Assembly (NCBI GenBank): GCA_964478735.1
Contig: CAYZJB010000064.1
Coordinates: 1 to 17,241 of the forward strand
Source of the DNA: CAYZJB01 sp964478735
GTDB lineage: Bacteria; CLD3; SB21
Direction of reading: 5' to 3'
Length of the DNA: 17,241 nt
Made by a program: the position numbers and the translations under genes. Below, piece after piece: positions 1 through 7,467 of the stretch (its first letter is position 1; each line of letters opens with the position of its first letter). The notes beneath the pieces were generated by a model, which was not told where the DNA came from, did no database searches, and saw only the letters and a list, made by a program, of their open reading frames with translations.

Positions 1-272
1 GCTCGGACAAGTTTTTCGCTCATGTTTGACGCGCGAACTCAGATTCCTGGCGGCGTTTTTCTCAAGGCCTGACAAGGACGGATAACGGCGTCCTGAAAGT
101 TCGAGATTTTATGAACTCACAGTTCACGGTACAGTTACGGTTGAGACGTTGCATGCACGTTTCAACCAGGCTCATCCTCACAGATTGCCCACCCGTACAA
201 ACAATCAAGAAAATTGTATAACGCCGGATTCGACGGCCGATACTATATTAGACCAGAAAACACGAGCTAATA
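1..272. promoter_or_regulatory. Upstream region of the copper module, no gene seen
   Basis: No convincing coding sequence is visible. It holds three inverted repeats: AGGACG (75-80) with CGTCCT (89-94), 8-nt loop; TGAACT-CAC-AGTTCA (112-126), a perfect dyad; and TACAA (196-200) with TTGTA (214-218), 13 bp apart. AT-rich words (TATATT at 244-249) lie 24-30 bp before the chaperone start and could be a -10 element, but no well-spaced -35 was found. No CueR-type or compact cop-box (TACAnnTGTA) operator was recognised. What lies to the left of the window is unknown. Confidence 0.35.
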
Positions 273-539
273 ATGGTTACGAACTCAACTTCCCTCACAA
301 ATGTCGAAACGACATTCAACGTCAAAAACATGACATGCATAGGATCTGCAGCAAGCGTCGAATCCATGCTGAGATCGTTATCCGGCGTCGCGGATGTGCG
401 GGTCGACCTGCAGACCAAAACCGCCCATGTCAACTTCCAGTCCGATGCGGTTACGGTCGAACAAATGAAAAACGCAATTCATTCGATCGGGTACGAACTC
501 GAAGCAACTGCTCACGAAATACCATCGAAAGGTTTATGA
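273..539 (+). CDS. Small HMA-domain copper chaperone-like protein with altered metal motif (CIGS)
   Basis: This 88-residue protein is a single heavy-metal-associated domain, the fold of CopZ/Atx1 chaperones that carry Cu+ to a P-type ATPase. Residues about 12-75 contain the NMTC start of the metal loop, but the motif reads C-I-G-S where the family has CxxC. The fourth codon is TCT (Ser), one base from TGT (Cys). The rest is well kept: by my count 32 of 59 residues match the HMA domain of the ATPase encoded next door, including AASVESMLR and a shared SIGY-LE end, so the two look like duplicates. It overlaps copA by 4 nt (ATGA), which implies translational coupling. The SD before ATG 273 is weak. 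With one cysteine it may bind copper poorly, bind as a dimer, or act as a regulator; alternatively it is decaying. The fold is secure, the function is not. Confidence 0.82.
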   Translation: MVTNSTSLTNVETTFNVKNMTCIGSAASVESMLRSLSGVADVRVDLQTKTAHVNFQSDAVTVEQMKNAIHSIGYELEATAHEIPSKGL

Positions 540-2950
540 TCACTCAACCCATTTCCATCAAACCCCTCCGGAAAAAGGAAACGGCACGAACGGAGATCCC
601 GCTCGAAGGCCCGTTGTCCTCGTCGGACGTTGAGCGTGTGCAACAAGCGTTCAGCGGCAAACCCGGAATTTACGAAGCTAGCGCTCGGACTGAAAACGGA
701 CACGTCTCTCTTACCATCCTACACGACGATCTCCCGTTCGCCAACCTGATCGAACCGGTCGAAGCGGCGGGCTATCGCGTTTTGTCTGAAAAACTGACGT
801 TGAACGTCCACGGCATGACGTGCACCGGCTGCGCGGCGAGCGTGGAATCCATGCTTCGCGCACAGCCGGGCATCAAAACGGCCAACGTCAATTTTGCTGC
901 CAAGACGGCCTGGGTCAATTTTTTACCTTCGCTCATTACTGTGCCGCAGATGCAAGAGGTGATCCGGTCCATCGGATATTCCCTGGAGGTTCCGATGGAA
1001 TCTCCGGATGAAAGCGAGCGTCGAGAAAAAGAAGCTCTGCGGACGCTGCAGAGAAACATGTTTTTGGCCGCGATATTCGCTGCGCCGACGGTCGTGATTG
1101 GGATGTTCTTCCATACGATGTCGTTCGCACCGTGGATCGGGCTGGTTCTGTCGCTTCCCGTCATGTGGGCCGGGCGGCAATTTTTTATCAACGCGTGGAA
1201 ACTGATCCGGCATCGCACGACCAACATGGACACGCTTGTAGCGATGAGTACCGGCATAGCCTTCACGTTTAGTGCGTTCAACACAATCTACCCGGATTTC
1301 ATGACCTCCCGCAGATTCACACCCGACGTGTATTATGAAGCCGGCAATGTGATCATCGCGCTGATCCTGCTCGGTCGTGTCCTCGAAGAACGCGCCAAAC
1401 GCCGGGCCGGAAGCGCCATTCGCAGCCTGATCGGTCTGCAGCCGAAAACCGTGACGGTCCTTCGCGACGGGCATGCCGTAGAAATCGACATCCAGAATGT
1501 CGTACCGGGAGAGCGGATCCGCATTCGGCCCGGGGAGCGAATCCCCGTCGATGCCGTCGTCGTTTCCGGAAATTCTTACGTCGATGAAAGTATGTTGACG
1601 GGCGAACCGGAGCCTGTCGTTAAAAACAGCGGCGATGTCGTGTACGCCGGTACAATCAATCAGACGGGGCAGTTGGAAATTCGTACGGCAAAAACCGGCG
1701 CCGACACGGTTCTCGGCCAAATCATCCGAATGGTCCAGGAGGCGCAAGGCAGTAAGGCGCCCGTTCAACGTCTGGCCGATAAAGTCGCGTCGGTGTTTGT
1801 TCCGACCGTGATCGTGATTGCGTTTCTCTCCGCCGCCACATGGTTCGTCCTCGAACCCGGAATGACGCGGGCGGTGGTTTCGTTGGTCACGGTGTTGATT
1901 ATCGCGTGTCCGTGTGCGCTCGGTCTCGCCACGCCGACGGCCATTATGGTCGGAGTCGGACGCGCGGCACAGATGGGGATTCTCGTCAAAAATGCGGAAA
2001 GTCTCGAGCGGGCACGGCAAGTGACGGCTATCGTACTCGATAAAACCGGAACGATTACCGAAGGCCGGCCGGAAGTGACGCGCTGGAAATGGCTGTCGGA
2101 TGATCCCTCGGTTCGTCAGGCGCTGTTCACACTCGAAAGCCATTCCGAACATCCGCTGGCGAAAGCAGTCGTCCGTTATCTCAATGGAGATCGGGCCACG
2201 GACATCAGCGATTTCAAGACACTGCCCGGAATGGGTGTGGAGGGAAATGTCGACGGCCACATCGTGCGAGCCGGAACCGCCGAATGGCTGCACGGTCTCG
2301 GTGTCCAACTCGACACGGCACGAATCCAAGAATTGGAATCGGAGTCGGGAACGCCGGTGCTTTTCGCACACGGAACGCGCCTCGTTGCCCTCGCATCGAT
2401 TTCCGATCGGGTCAAACCGAGTTCAGTGTCAGCCGTTGCCGATCTTAAAAAAATGGGTCTCGACGTATGGATGGTGACGGGAGACCGTCCTGCCGTAGCG
2501 CACCGGGTGGCTGTTTCGGTCGGCATCGACCACGTCAAAGCGTCGGTCAAGCCGTCGGAAAAAGCCGAGATCGTCAAGGACCTCCAGCGGCAGGGCCACG
2601 TCGTTGCGATGGTGGGCGACGGGATCAACGATGCTGCGGCGCTGGCTCAGGCGGACGTCGGTATTGCGATGGCGCGAGGAACGGACGTCGCAATGGACGT
2701 CGCGCAGATGACGTTGATGCATTCCGATCTCGACCATGTACGCGCTGCGATTCGTATATCACGCGATACCGTACGCGTGATCCGTCAGAATCTTTTCTGG
2801 GCGTTCATCTATAATATTATAGGAATTCCCATCGCCGCGGGCGTGTTATATCCGGCATTTACACTCAATCCAATGATCGCCGGCGCGGCCATGGCGATGA
2901 GCAGTGTGTCGGTGGTGTTGAACAGTCTGCGGTTGAAGGCGTCGGTTTAA
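536..2950 (+). CDS. copA: Cu+-exporting P1B-type ATPase (CopA family)
   Basis: An 804-residue inner-membrane copper pump that exports Cu+ at the cost of ATP. Residues about 26-88 look like a degenerate HMA domain without cysteines. A complete HMA domain follows with CTGC at 96-99. The ATPase core shows the actuator TGE (355-357, as TGEP), the membrane metal site CPC (458-460), the phosphorylation motif DKTGT from D502, the HP nucleotide-binding motif (539-540) and GDGIND (694-699). Near the C-terminus a TM-7-like segment contains YN, and the last helix has MxxSS. CPC plus YN plus MxxSS is the Cu+/Ag+ (P1B-1) signature. ATG 536 was chosen because it overlaps the chaperone stop as ATGA with AAAGG upstream. 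The frame stays open back to 149, but that would read across the chaperone gene in another frame. It is probably co-transcribed with the HMA gene. Confidence 0.95.
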   Translation: MITQPISIKPLRKKETARTEIPLEGPLSSSDVERVQQAFSGKPGIYEASARTENGHVSLTILHDDLPFANLIEPVEAAGYRVLSEKLTLNVHGMTCTGCAASVESMLRAQPGIKTANVNFAAKTAWVNFLPSLITVPQMQEVIRSIGYSLEVPMESPDESERREKEALRTLQRNMFLAAIFAAPTVVIGMFFHTMSFAPWIGLVLSLPVMWAGRQFFINAWKLIRHRTTNMDTLVAMSTGIAFTFSAFNTIYPDFMTSRRFTPDVYYEAGNVIIALILLGRVLEERAKRRAGSAIRSLIGLQPKTVTVLRDGHAVEIDIQNVVPGERIRIRPGERIPVDAVVVSGNSYVDESMLTGEPEPVVKNSGDVVYAGTINQTGQLEIRTAKTGADTVLGQIIRMVQEAQGSKAPVQRLADKVASVFVPTVIVIAFLSAATWFVLEPGMTRAVVSLVTVLIIACPCALGLATPTAIMVGVGRAAQMGILVKNAESLERARQVTAIVLDKTGTITEGRPEVTRWKWLSDDPSVRQALFTLESHSEHPLAKAVVRYLNGDRATDISDFKTLPGMGVEGNVDGHIVRAGTAEWLHGLGVQLDTARIQELESESGTPVLFAHGTRLVALASISDRVKPSSVSAVADLKKMGLDVWMVTGDRPAVAHRVAVSVGIDHVKASVKPSEKAEIVKDLQRQGHVVAMVGDGINDAAALAQADVGIAMARGTDVAMDVAQMTLMHSDLDHVRAAIRISRDTVRVIRQNLFWAFIYNIIGIPIAAGVLYPAFTLNPMIAGAAMAMSSVSVVLNSLRLKASV

Positions 2951-2966
2951 AAGCAGCCGGGTTTCC

Positions 2967-3034
2967 GAGATGCAGTACAAGTTCGGTGACACACGTGATG
3001 CTCTCCCGTCATGATGAACTTGGTTCAGTATCTC
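2967..3034. repeat. Interrupted inverted repeat between convergent genes
   Basis: GAGAT (2967-2971) and CAAGTTC (2978-2984) are mirrored by GAACTTG (3016-3022) and ATCTC (3030-3034), so the two arms can form a broken stem around a 31-nt loop. A second small hairpin, GAAATC (3063-3068) with GATTTC (3074-3079), lies just before the stop of the minus-strand gene. Neither has a long T-tract. They may end transcription of the two convergent genes, but this is only a possibility. Confidence 0.3.
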
Positions 3035-3089
3035 AACCAAAACATGTAAGAGCGGCGTTTTGGAAATCAGGAAGATTTCAGCGCTCAGT

Positions 3090-3839
3090 TTAATCCCAAT
3101 CACGTTCCTCATGTTCATCATGCTCTCTCCATCGACGCTTGCGGTCGTCATCGTCGCGTTCGACGCGGCCCTTGACGTTGTTGATCGTCAGTCCGCCGCT
3201 GCCTGAGGAACGGATGATCACGTCGTGTTCGACCCGGTCGATGTCAATCGATCCGGAGCCGTCGGACACTTTGACCGTACCGTCGATATCGACGAGCGTC
3301 ATGCTGCCCGAGCCGTCGGAGACGTTGACGTCGCCGCGCACGTTTTTGACCTGAATCGTGCCGGAACCGTCGTCGATGCGCAGGTTACCGCCGACGTCCG
3401 TGATATCGATCGAGCCGGAACCGTCGTCGATCCGGACGTGTCCGTCAACGCTTTTCAATTCGAGGCTTCCCGATCCATCCTCGACGTCGATGTGGAACCG
3501 TTTGGGTACGCGAACCGTGAGGTCGATGCCTTTTTCTTTCCAGTTCCATCCCCAATCGCGATCGTTGAAAAAGCTTTTGAGTATCGCGGACGATCCGCGC
3601 TTTTCCAGCGTCAGTTCCATGTACCGGTCTAAAAATTCTTTCGCCTCATCGTCGTCGTACCCGCGCAACCGGATCGTTGCCTGGACGGTGATGTCGTTGG
3701 AGCCGCCCTCCACGACGAGAAACCCGGCCCCGCTTTGAATTTCGATTCCCTCGATCCCCTCCGCCGGCAGCGTCAGTTTACGTTCTTCTTCATGGGCCCA
3801 TAAGGGCATCGCGACCATTAAAAACAGGATACTTTTCAT
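3090..3839 (-). CDS. Secreted DUF4097-type beta-solenoid repeat protein
   Basis: This 249-residue protein starts with a short signal peptide (about residues 1-15, ending PLWA before HEEE), so it is probably exported to the periplasm or surface. Residues 20-119 contain DUF4097-like strands. Residues 120-227 are six tandem repeats of exactly 18 residues around the motif DGSGS-x-x-(I/L/V), as expected for one turn of a right-handed beta-helix. The tail (about 228-249) is strongly charged (Asp, Arg, Glu, His) and ends in DWD. AAAGGA (3846-3851) sits 6 nt before the start, a good SD. Proteins of this family (PF13349, also called putative adhesin or head-GIN-like) mostly have no known function. It is divergent from the M48 protease gene, and the two share the 104-bp region between them. 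Confidence 0.85.
   Translation of the reverse strand: MKSILFLMVAMPLWAHEEERKLTLPAEGIEGIEIQSGAGFLVVEGGSNDITVQATIRLRGYDDDEAKEFLDRYMELTLEKRGSSAILKSFFNDRDWGWNWKEKGIDLTVRVPKRFHIDVEDGSGSLELKSVDGHVRIDDGSGSIDITDVGGNLRIDDGSGTIQVKNVRGDVNVSDGSGSMTLVDIDGTVKVSDGSGSIDIDRVEHDVIIRSSGSGGLTINNVKGRVERDDDDRKRRWREHDEHEERDWD
3159..3482 (-). repeat. Six tandem 54-bp repeats coding for 18-residue solenoid turns
   Basis: Six in-frame units cover residues 120-137, 138-155, 156-173, 174-191, 192-209 and 210-227 of the DUF4097-type protein, with no insertions or deletions between them. The first five carry DGSGS or DGSGT at the same place. The last is degenerate (RSSGSGG) and probably caps the solenoid. Confidence 0.85.
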
Positions 3840-3903
3840 GGCGAGTCCTTTCGTGTGTGGCTTTGTATACGTTTGATCGCAGGAGTCGGTTACACCGGAA
3901 AAT

Positions 3904-3933
3904 TTGGCATGAAACGGGCTTGTTTCATATATT
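3904..3933 (+). promoter_or_regulatory. Promoter of the protease-rhodanese-MauE operon with dyad in the spacer
   Basis: TTGGCA (3904-3909) and TATATT (3928-3933) are 18 bp apart and resemble sigma-70 -35 and -10 boxes. The spacer holds a perfect inverted repeat, ATGAAAC-N6-GTTTCAT (3909-3928). A start site about 7 bp past the -10 would fall at about 3940, only 4 nt before ATG 3944, giving an almost leaderless mRNA. That fits the absence of an SD before this ATG. The dyad is a plausible operator for a repressor or a MerR-type activator. Confidence 0.45.
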
Positions 3934-3943
3934 GGCGTCGCTT

Positions 3944-5197
3944 ATGAATGCATACGCCGCCATCATCCTGTTCACTTTGCTCGGTGCCCAGTTGATCGAG
4001 TGGATTACCGATTATCTCAATATCCGGGCCATTCGTGAAAAACTGCCCGAAGAATTTGCAGATACGTACGATGAAAACGTCTACCGCCGGTCTCAGGAAT
4101 ACCTCCGCGTTAATACACGGTTCGGTGCGTGGGCGTCGATGATCGATTTGGCGATTGTGCTGGCGTTCTGGTTTTCCGGCGGTTTCGCATGGCTGGATGA
4201 CCGGGTACGTTCAATGGGTCTGGGTGCGATCCCCTCCGGCCTGATTTTCATAGGCATTTTGCTTGCCGCGCGCAGTCTGCTCGCATTGCCGTTCTCGATC
4301 TATCGGGTGTTCCGTATCGAAGCGCGGTTCGGATTCAATAAAACAACGCCGAAGGTTTTCATTACCGACCGTATTAAAGGGTTGTTGCTGGGTCTCGCGA
4401 TCGGCGGACCGATCTTGACCGGCGTACTGTGGTTTTTTGAAGCGACGGGATCGATGGCCTGGTTGTACTGCTGGGCGGCCGTGACGGTTGTCGGACTTGT
4501 TCTGCAATATATCGCGCCGACGTGGATCATGCCGTTGTTCAATAAATTTACGCCACTCGAAGACGGCGAGTTGAAAACGTCCATCGTCGGCCTCGCGCGA
4601 CGCGTCGGATTTCCACTCAGGGAAATCACCGTGATGGACGGTTCGAGACGTTCCAGTAAGTCGAACGCGTTCTTTACCGGCTTTGGAAAAAACAAACGCA
4701 TCGCGCTGTTCGACACGTTGATCCGCAATCATACGGTCGATGAATTGACCGCGGTTGTGGCGCATGAAATCGGCCATTACAAGAAACGGCACATCGTGAA
4801 GGGCATGATCGTCGCTTTTTTTCATACCGGCGTGATGCTTTTTTTGCTTTCGTTTTTTATTCAGGAGCGAGGACTTTTCGATGCCTTTTACGTCGATCAT
4901 CCGTCGGTGTATGCCGGGCTGGTGTTTTTCGGAATGCTTTTTTCTCCGGTCGAGTTGCTGCTGGGGATCGCAATGAATGTCGTATCGCGTCGGCACGAAT
5001 TCGAAGCCGACCGTTTTGCCGCCGAATCGACCGGCCAACCGAACGCACTGATCGACGGACTCAAAAAATTATCCAGAGACAATCTGTCCAATCTGACGCC
5101 GCATCCGGCGTTCGTTTTTGTCAACTACTCCCATCCGCCCGTATTAGAGAGAATCCGGGCGTTGCAAGGCAACGTGAAGGAGGTTGTCCATGCGTAA
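3944..5197 (+). CDS. M48-family membrane zinc protease (Ste24 / CAAX protease type)
   Basis: A 417-residue integral membrane metalloprotease. It shows HEIGHYK (H274, E275, H278), the M48 zinc-binding and catalytic motif, and EFEAD with E354 as third zinc ligand. Several hydrophobic segments surround them, and the N-terminal part resembles the Ste24 N-domain (SQEY-RVNTRF region). In bacteria such enzymes are mostly linked to membrane protein quality control; prenyl-protein processing is not expected. The frame is open back to GTG 3857, but ATG 3944 is preferred: it gives the usual family N-terminus (MNAYAAIILF), leaves room for the divergent promoter region, and keeps the dyad at 3909-3928 outside the coding region. 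The 3' end overlaps the rhodanese gene by 8 nt. It differs from HtpX, which is shorter and lacks this N-domain. Confidence 0.9.
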   Translation: MNAYAAIILFTLLGAQLIEWITDYLNIRAIREKLPEEFADTYDENVYRRSQEYLRVNTRFGAWASMIDLAIVLAFWFSGGFAWLDDRVRSMGLGAIPSGLIFIGILLAARSLLALPFSIYRVFRIEARFGFNKTTPKVFITDRIKGLLLGLAIGGPILTGVLWFFEATGSMAWLYCWAAVTVVGLVLQYIAPTWIMPLFNKFTPLEDGELKTSIVGLARRVGFPLREITVMDGSRRSSKSNAFFTGFGKNKRIALFDTLIRNHTVDELTAVVAHEIGHYKKRHIVKGMIVAFFHTGVMLFLLSFFIQERGLFDAFYVDHPSVYAGLVFFGMLFSPVELLLGIAMNVVSRRHEFEADRFAAESTGQPNALIDGLKKLSRDNLSNLTPHPAFVFVNYSHPPVLERIRALQGNVKEVVHA

Positions 5198-5645
5198 TTC
5201 GAGGATCCTGTTTCAGGCCGTGACGATCGCCGCGGTTTCCGCCGCACTGGGATTTACGTTGAATTCGTTATCCCCCAAGGGTGTGCGATTCGGCTCCGAA
5301 CCGGCGTTACAAGACGGCATTACGGAACTGACGCTCACGCAGACTTACGAATGGTTCCAGCGCAAGGAGGGCGTTTTTGTCGACGCACGGCATGAGATGT
5401 TTTACAAACAGCAGCACATTCCCGGCGCCTTGCACGTTTATTTCAAAAATGCGGAGGTCAATCCGGTACTGCAATCAATGGACAAAGAACGCTCGTACAT
5501 CGTGTACTGCAAAAGCAGCCGTTGCGATCAGGCGCATCGGCTGGCGCGGGCCATGTTTACGGCGGGGTTCAAAAAAATCGCCATTTTTACCGGCGGCATG
5601 GTCGACTGGCTGGACGCGGGATATCCGGTGGAAAGTTCACAATGA
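5190..5645 (+). CDS. Membrane-anchored rhodanese-like protein
   Basis: This 151-residue protein has one N-terminal hydrophobic segment (about residues 8-26), serving as a signal anchor or uncleaved signal, followed by a single rhodanese domain. The FVDAR motif is present, and the active-site loop begins at C107 (C-K-S-S-R-C), so the sulfur-carrying cysteine is kept and a second cysteine lies five residues later. The domain most likely faces the periplasm. AAGGAGG (5177-5183) is placed 6 nt before ATG 5190, which favours this start over an upstream TTG at 5184. It overlaps the protease gene by 8 nt and the next gene by 4 nt, so the three should be made together. The substrate is unknown; sulfur transfer or thiol redox work is an inference from the domain. 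Confidence 0.88.
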   Translation: MRNSRILFQAVTIAAVSAALGFTLNSLSPKGVRFGSEPALQDGITELTLTQTYEWFQRKEGVFVDARHEMFYKQQHIPGALHVYFKNAEVNPVLQSMDKERSYIVYCKSSRCDQAHRLARAMFTAGFKKIAIFTGGMVDWLDAGYPVESSQ

Positions 5646-6091
5646 CACGGCTGGCGGCTATCGTCGTACAACTGGGGCTGGCGGCCGTTTTTCTTACGGC
5701 GGCTTATCCTAAAATCCTGGATGCGAAAAATTTCGCCGGCGACATTCTGGCGTACGATCTTGTAGGATGGTCCGTGGCCAAAGGAATTGCGGTGTGGCTG
5801 CCATGGATGGAAGCGATTGCAGGTTTGTTGATACTGATCGGCGTGTGGCTGCGTCCGGCCGCCGCGATCGTGACCGTATTATCGGCGATATTTGCCGTCG
5901 CCAAAGTCAGTGCGTTGATGCGCGGCCTGCAGATCGACTGCGGATGTTTCGGGTATTCCGATCCCCTGACCCCGCTGGACGTCGGGCTGGATGCCGTATT
6001 GATCGCGGCCTCTGTTTTTCTCGTCCTGAAAAGCGAGTGGGCACTGCGGTGGTTCCGGCCGATACCGGCTATTCAAAATCATCCACAGTGA
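5642..6091 (+). CDS. MauE/DoxX-like four-helix membrane protein
   Basis: A 149-residue, very hydrophobic protein with about four membrane segments. It has the DCGCFG motif (C100, C102) typical of MauE-type members of the DoxX-like superfamily. MauE is needed for maturation of methylamine dehydrogenase, probably through disulfide handling, but most homologues have no such enzyme nearby and none is seen here. The gene starts at ATG 5642, overlapping the rhodanese stop as ATGA. Pairing a cysteine-containing DoxX/MauE protein with a periplasmic rhodanese suggests a joint role in sulfur or thiol transfer across the membrane; this is inferred. Its last 23 bp overlap the 3' end of the convergent KamA-like gene. 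Confidence 0.85.
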   Translation: MTRLAAIVVQLGLAAVFLTAAYPKILDAKNFAGDILAYDLVGWSVAKGIAVWLPWMEAIAGLLILIGVWLRPAAAIVTVLSAIFAVAKVSALMRGLQIDCGCFGYSDPLTPLDVGLDAVLIAASVFLVLKSEWALRWFRPIPAIQNHPQ

Positions 6092-7418
6092 CGGTGTCGA
6101 TTTTCTCCCGGTAGAAGTTTTCTAACTCCTCCTCGAAGAAGAATCTATTCCCATTCACCGGTTCAAGTTCGTCGATCCACATGGCGCGGTCGTTGTACTT
6201 CGCGAAGAAGGGACGCTGCACCCATTTGGGGTTTCGTCCCTGAAGAAAACGCAGCACGATCACGCGCTCACCGTTGATCTCCGAAACACCGAGGACCTGG
6301 GCCTTGCCCGGATTGGACGACATGCTCGGCCCGCGCGCCGTGCGGGACAGTCCGCTCGTTTGCTGATACGCGTCGCGGAAAATTTCCCAGGCCCTGACAA
6401 GGGGGATGCCAAAATAATGTTGTGCACCGGTGTCGCGCACGACGAACATGTAGTACGGGATCAGTCCCAGATTGACCTGCTCGGTCCACATTGTCGCCCA
6501 GACTTCGGCGGAGTCATTGATGTGACCCAGCACGGGCGACTGCGTGCGAATTTCCGCGCCGATGCCGCGCAAACGCCGGATCGCCTCGCGAATGGCGGGG
6601 GTTGACAGCTCGACCGGATGATTAAAATGTGCCATGATCGCGAGATGCTTGCCGGCATCGATGATCTTTTTGAGCAGCGTCATCATTTCTTCCGTATCGT
6701 CGTCGTGGGTAAAACGGTACGGCCAGTAACTGAGCGCCTTGGTGCCGATCCGGATGCGGCGGAGATTCGGCAGATTGTTCGACAACAGCGGTTCGATGTA
6801 CGTGGCCAGATGTTTGGCCCGCATGATCATGGGATCGCCGCCCGTAAACAGAATGTCCATGACTTCGGGATGCGCACCCACGTAGTCGACCAGCGATTGG
6901 GCCTCACGCGAGGCAAATTTGAACTCGTGCATACCGACAAACTGTGGCCACCGGAAACAAAACGTACAGTACGCGTGACACGTCTGCCCCTGGCTTGGAA
7001 AAAACAATACCGTTTCACGATACTTGTGCTGTAAGCCGTGCAGCCGCTGGTCGCCGAGGAGCGGCACGTTGTGTTCGAGCTGCCCCGCCGGATGAGGGTT
7101 GAGTTGTAACCGGATCTTGTTGGCCGTGGCCTGGACGTCGCGGCGATCGGTTGTGTTGGCGAGCGTCCTTTCCATCTCGTCGTAATATTCGGGCAGCAAC
7201 ATGCCGCGTTGGGGAAACGTCAACACGAACATCGGATCGTCAAGTGCGTTCTTCCAATCGATGAGGTGATCGATCACGTAATTGTTGGTCTTGAACGGCA
7301 GGACGTGACCGACAACGTTCATTGCCGACAGGACCTCGCCCGGTAAACGGTGCAATTGCGGAATATCGCGGTAGTTCTGAAGTGAATACGCTTTGTATTT
7401 CGGAGTAGAGGAATCCAT
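6069..7418 (-). CDS. KamA-family radical SAM/PLP enzyme (aminomutase-like)
   Basis: A 449-residue protein of the lysine 2,3-aminomutase family. The radical SAM cluster motif CxxxCxxC is C147, C151, C154, followed by FTGGDP (191-196), the usual GGDP SAM-contact motif. Aligned by eye to clostridial lysine 2,3-aminomutase, the segment TQSPVLGHIND matches NQSVLLRGVND, so D302 matches the substrate-contacting Asp293. The PLP lysine is probably K372 in SNPGK, where the classical enzyme has DAPGGGGK. The aspartate equivalent to Asp330, which holds the lysine epsilon-amino group, is replaced by S365. The substrate may therefore not be lysine. CCCTCCTT on the plus strand (7423-7430) gives a strong SD 4 nt before the start. 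It may share a transcript with the small ORF upstream. The family is secure; the exact reaction is unknown. Confidence 0.88.
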   Translation of the reverse strand: MDSSTPKYKAYSLQNYRDIPQLHRLPGEVLSAMNVVGHVLPFKTNNYVIDHLIDWKNALDDPMFVLTFPQRGMLLPEYYDEMERTLANTTDRRDVQATANKIRLQLNPHPAGQLEHNVPLLGDQRLHGLQHKYRETVLFFPSQGQTCHAYCTFCFRWPQFVGMHEFKFASREAQSLVDYVGAHPEVMDILFTGGDPMIMRAKHLATYIEPLLSNNLPNLRRIRIGTKALSYWPYRFTHDDDTEEMMTLLKKIIDAGKHLAIMAHFNHPVELSTPAIREAIRRLRGIGAEIRTQSPVLGHINDSAEVWATMWTEQVNLGLIPYYMFVVRDTGAQHYFGIPLVRAWEIFRDAYQQTSGLSRTARGPSMSSNPGKAQVLGVSEINGERVIVLRFLQGRNPKWVQRPFFAKYNDRAMWIDELEPVNGNRFFFEEELENFYREKIDTVTVDDFE

Positions 7419-7467
7419 GAGACCCTCCTTTCGATTTCGTAAGTAAAAAAAGTCTTTGGAAAACAGT

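Noticed and set aside
149..535. In-frame N-terminal extension of copA back to position 149
   Set aside because: It overlaps the whole HMA chaperone gene in another frame, is rich in Arg/Asn/His with no domain, and ATG 536 has the ATGA coupling.
923..2371. 482-residue open frame antisense to copA
   Set aside because: Arg/His/Asp-rich shadow of a conserved gene in GC-rich DNA; no motif.
3469..3480. Further copy of the TCCCGATCCATC element
   Set aside because: Only 12 bases match and they encode part of a DGSG turn in the DUF4097-type protein; no palindrome is formed.
3159..3482. Tandem DNA repeat as a mobile or CRISPR array
   Set aside because: The 54-bp period is fully explained by in-frame 18-residue protein repeats.
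5642..6091. Methylamine dehydrogenase maturation function for the MauE-like protein
   Set aside because: No mauA, mauB or mauD genes nearby; the family is widespread without them.
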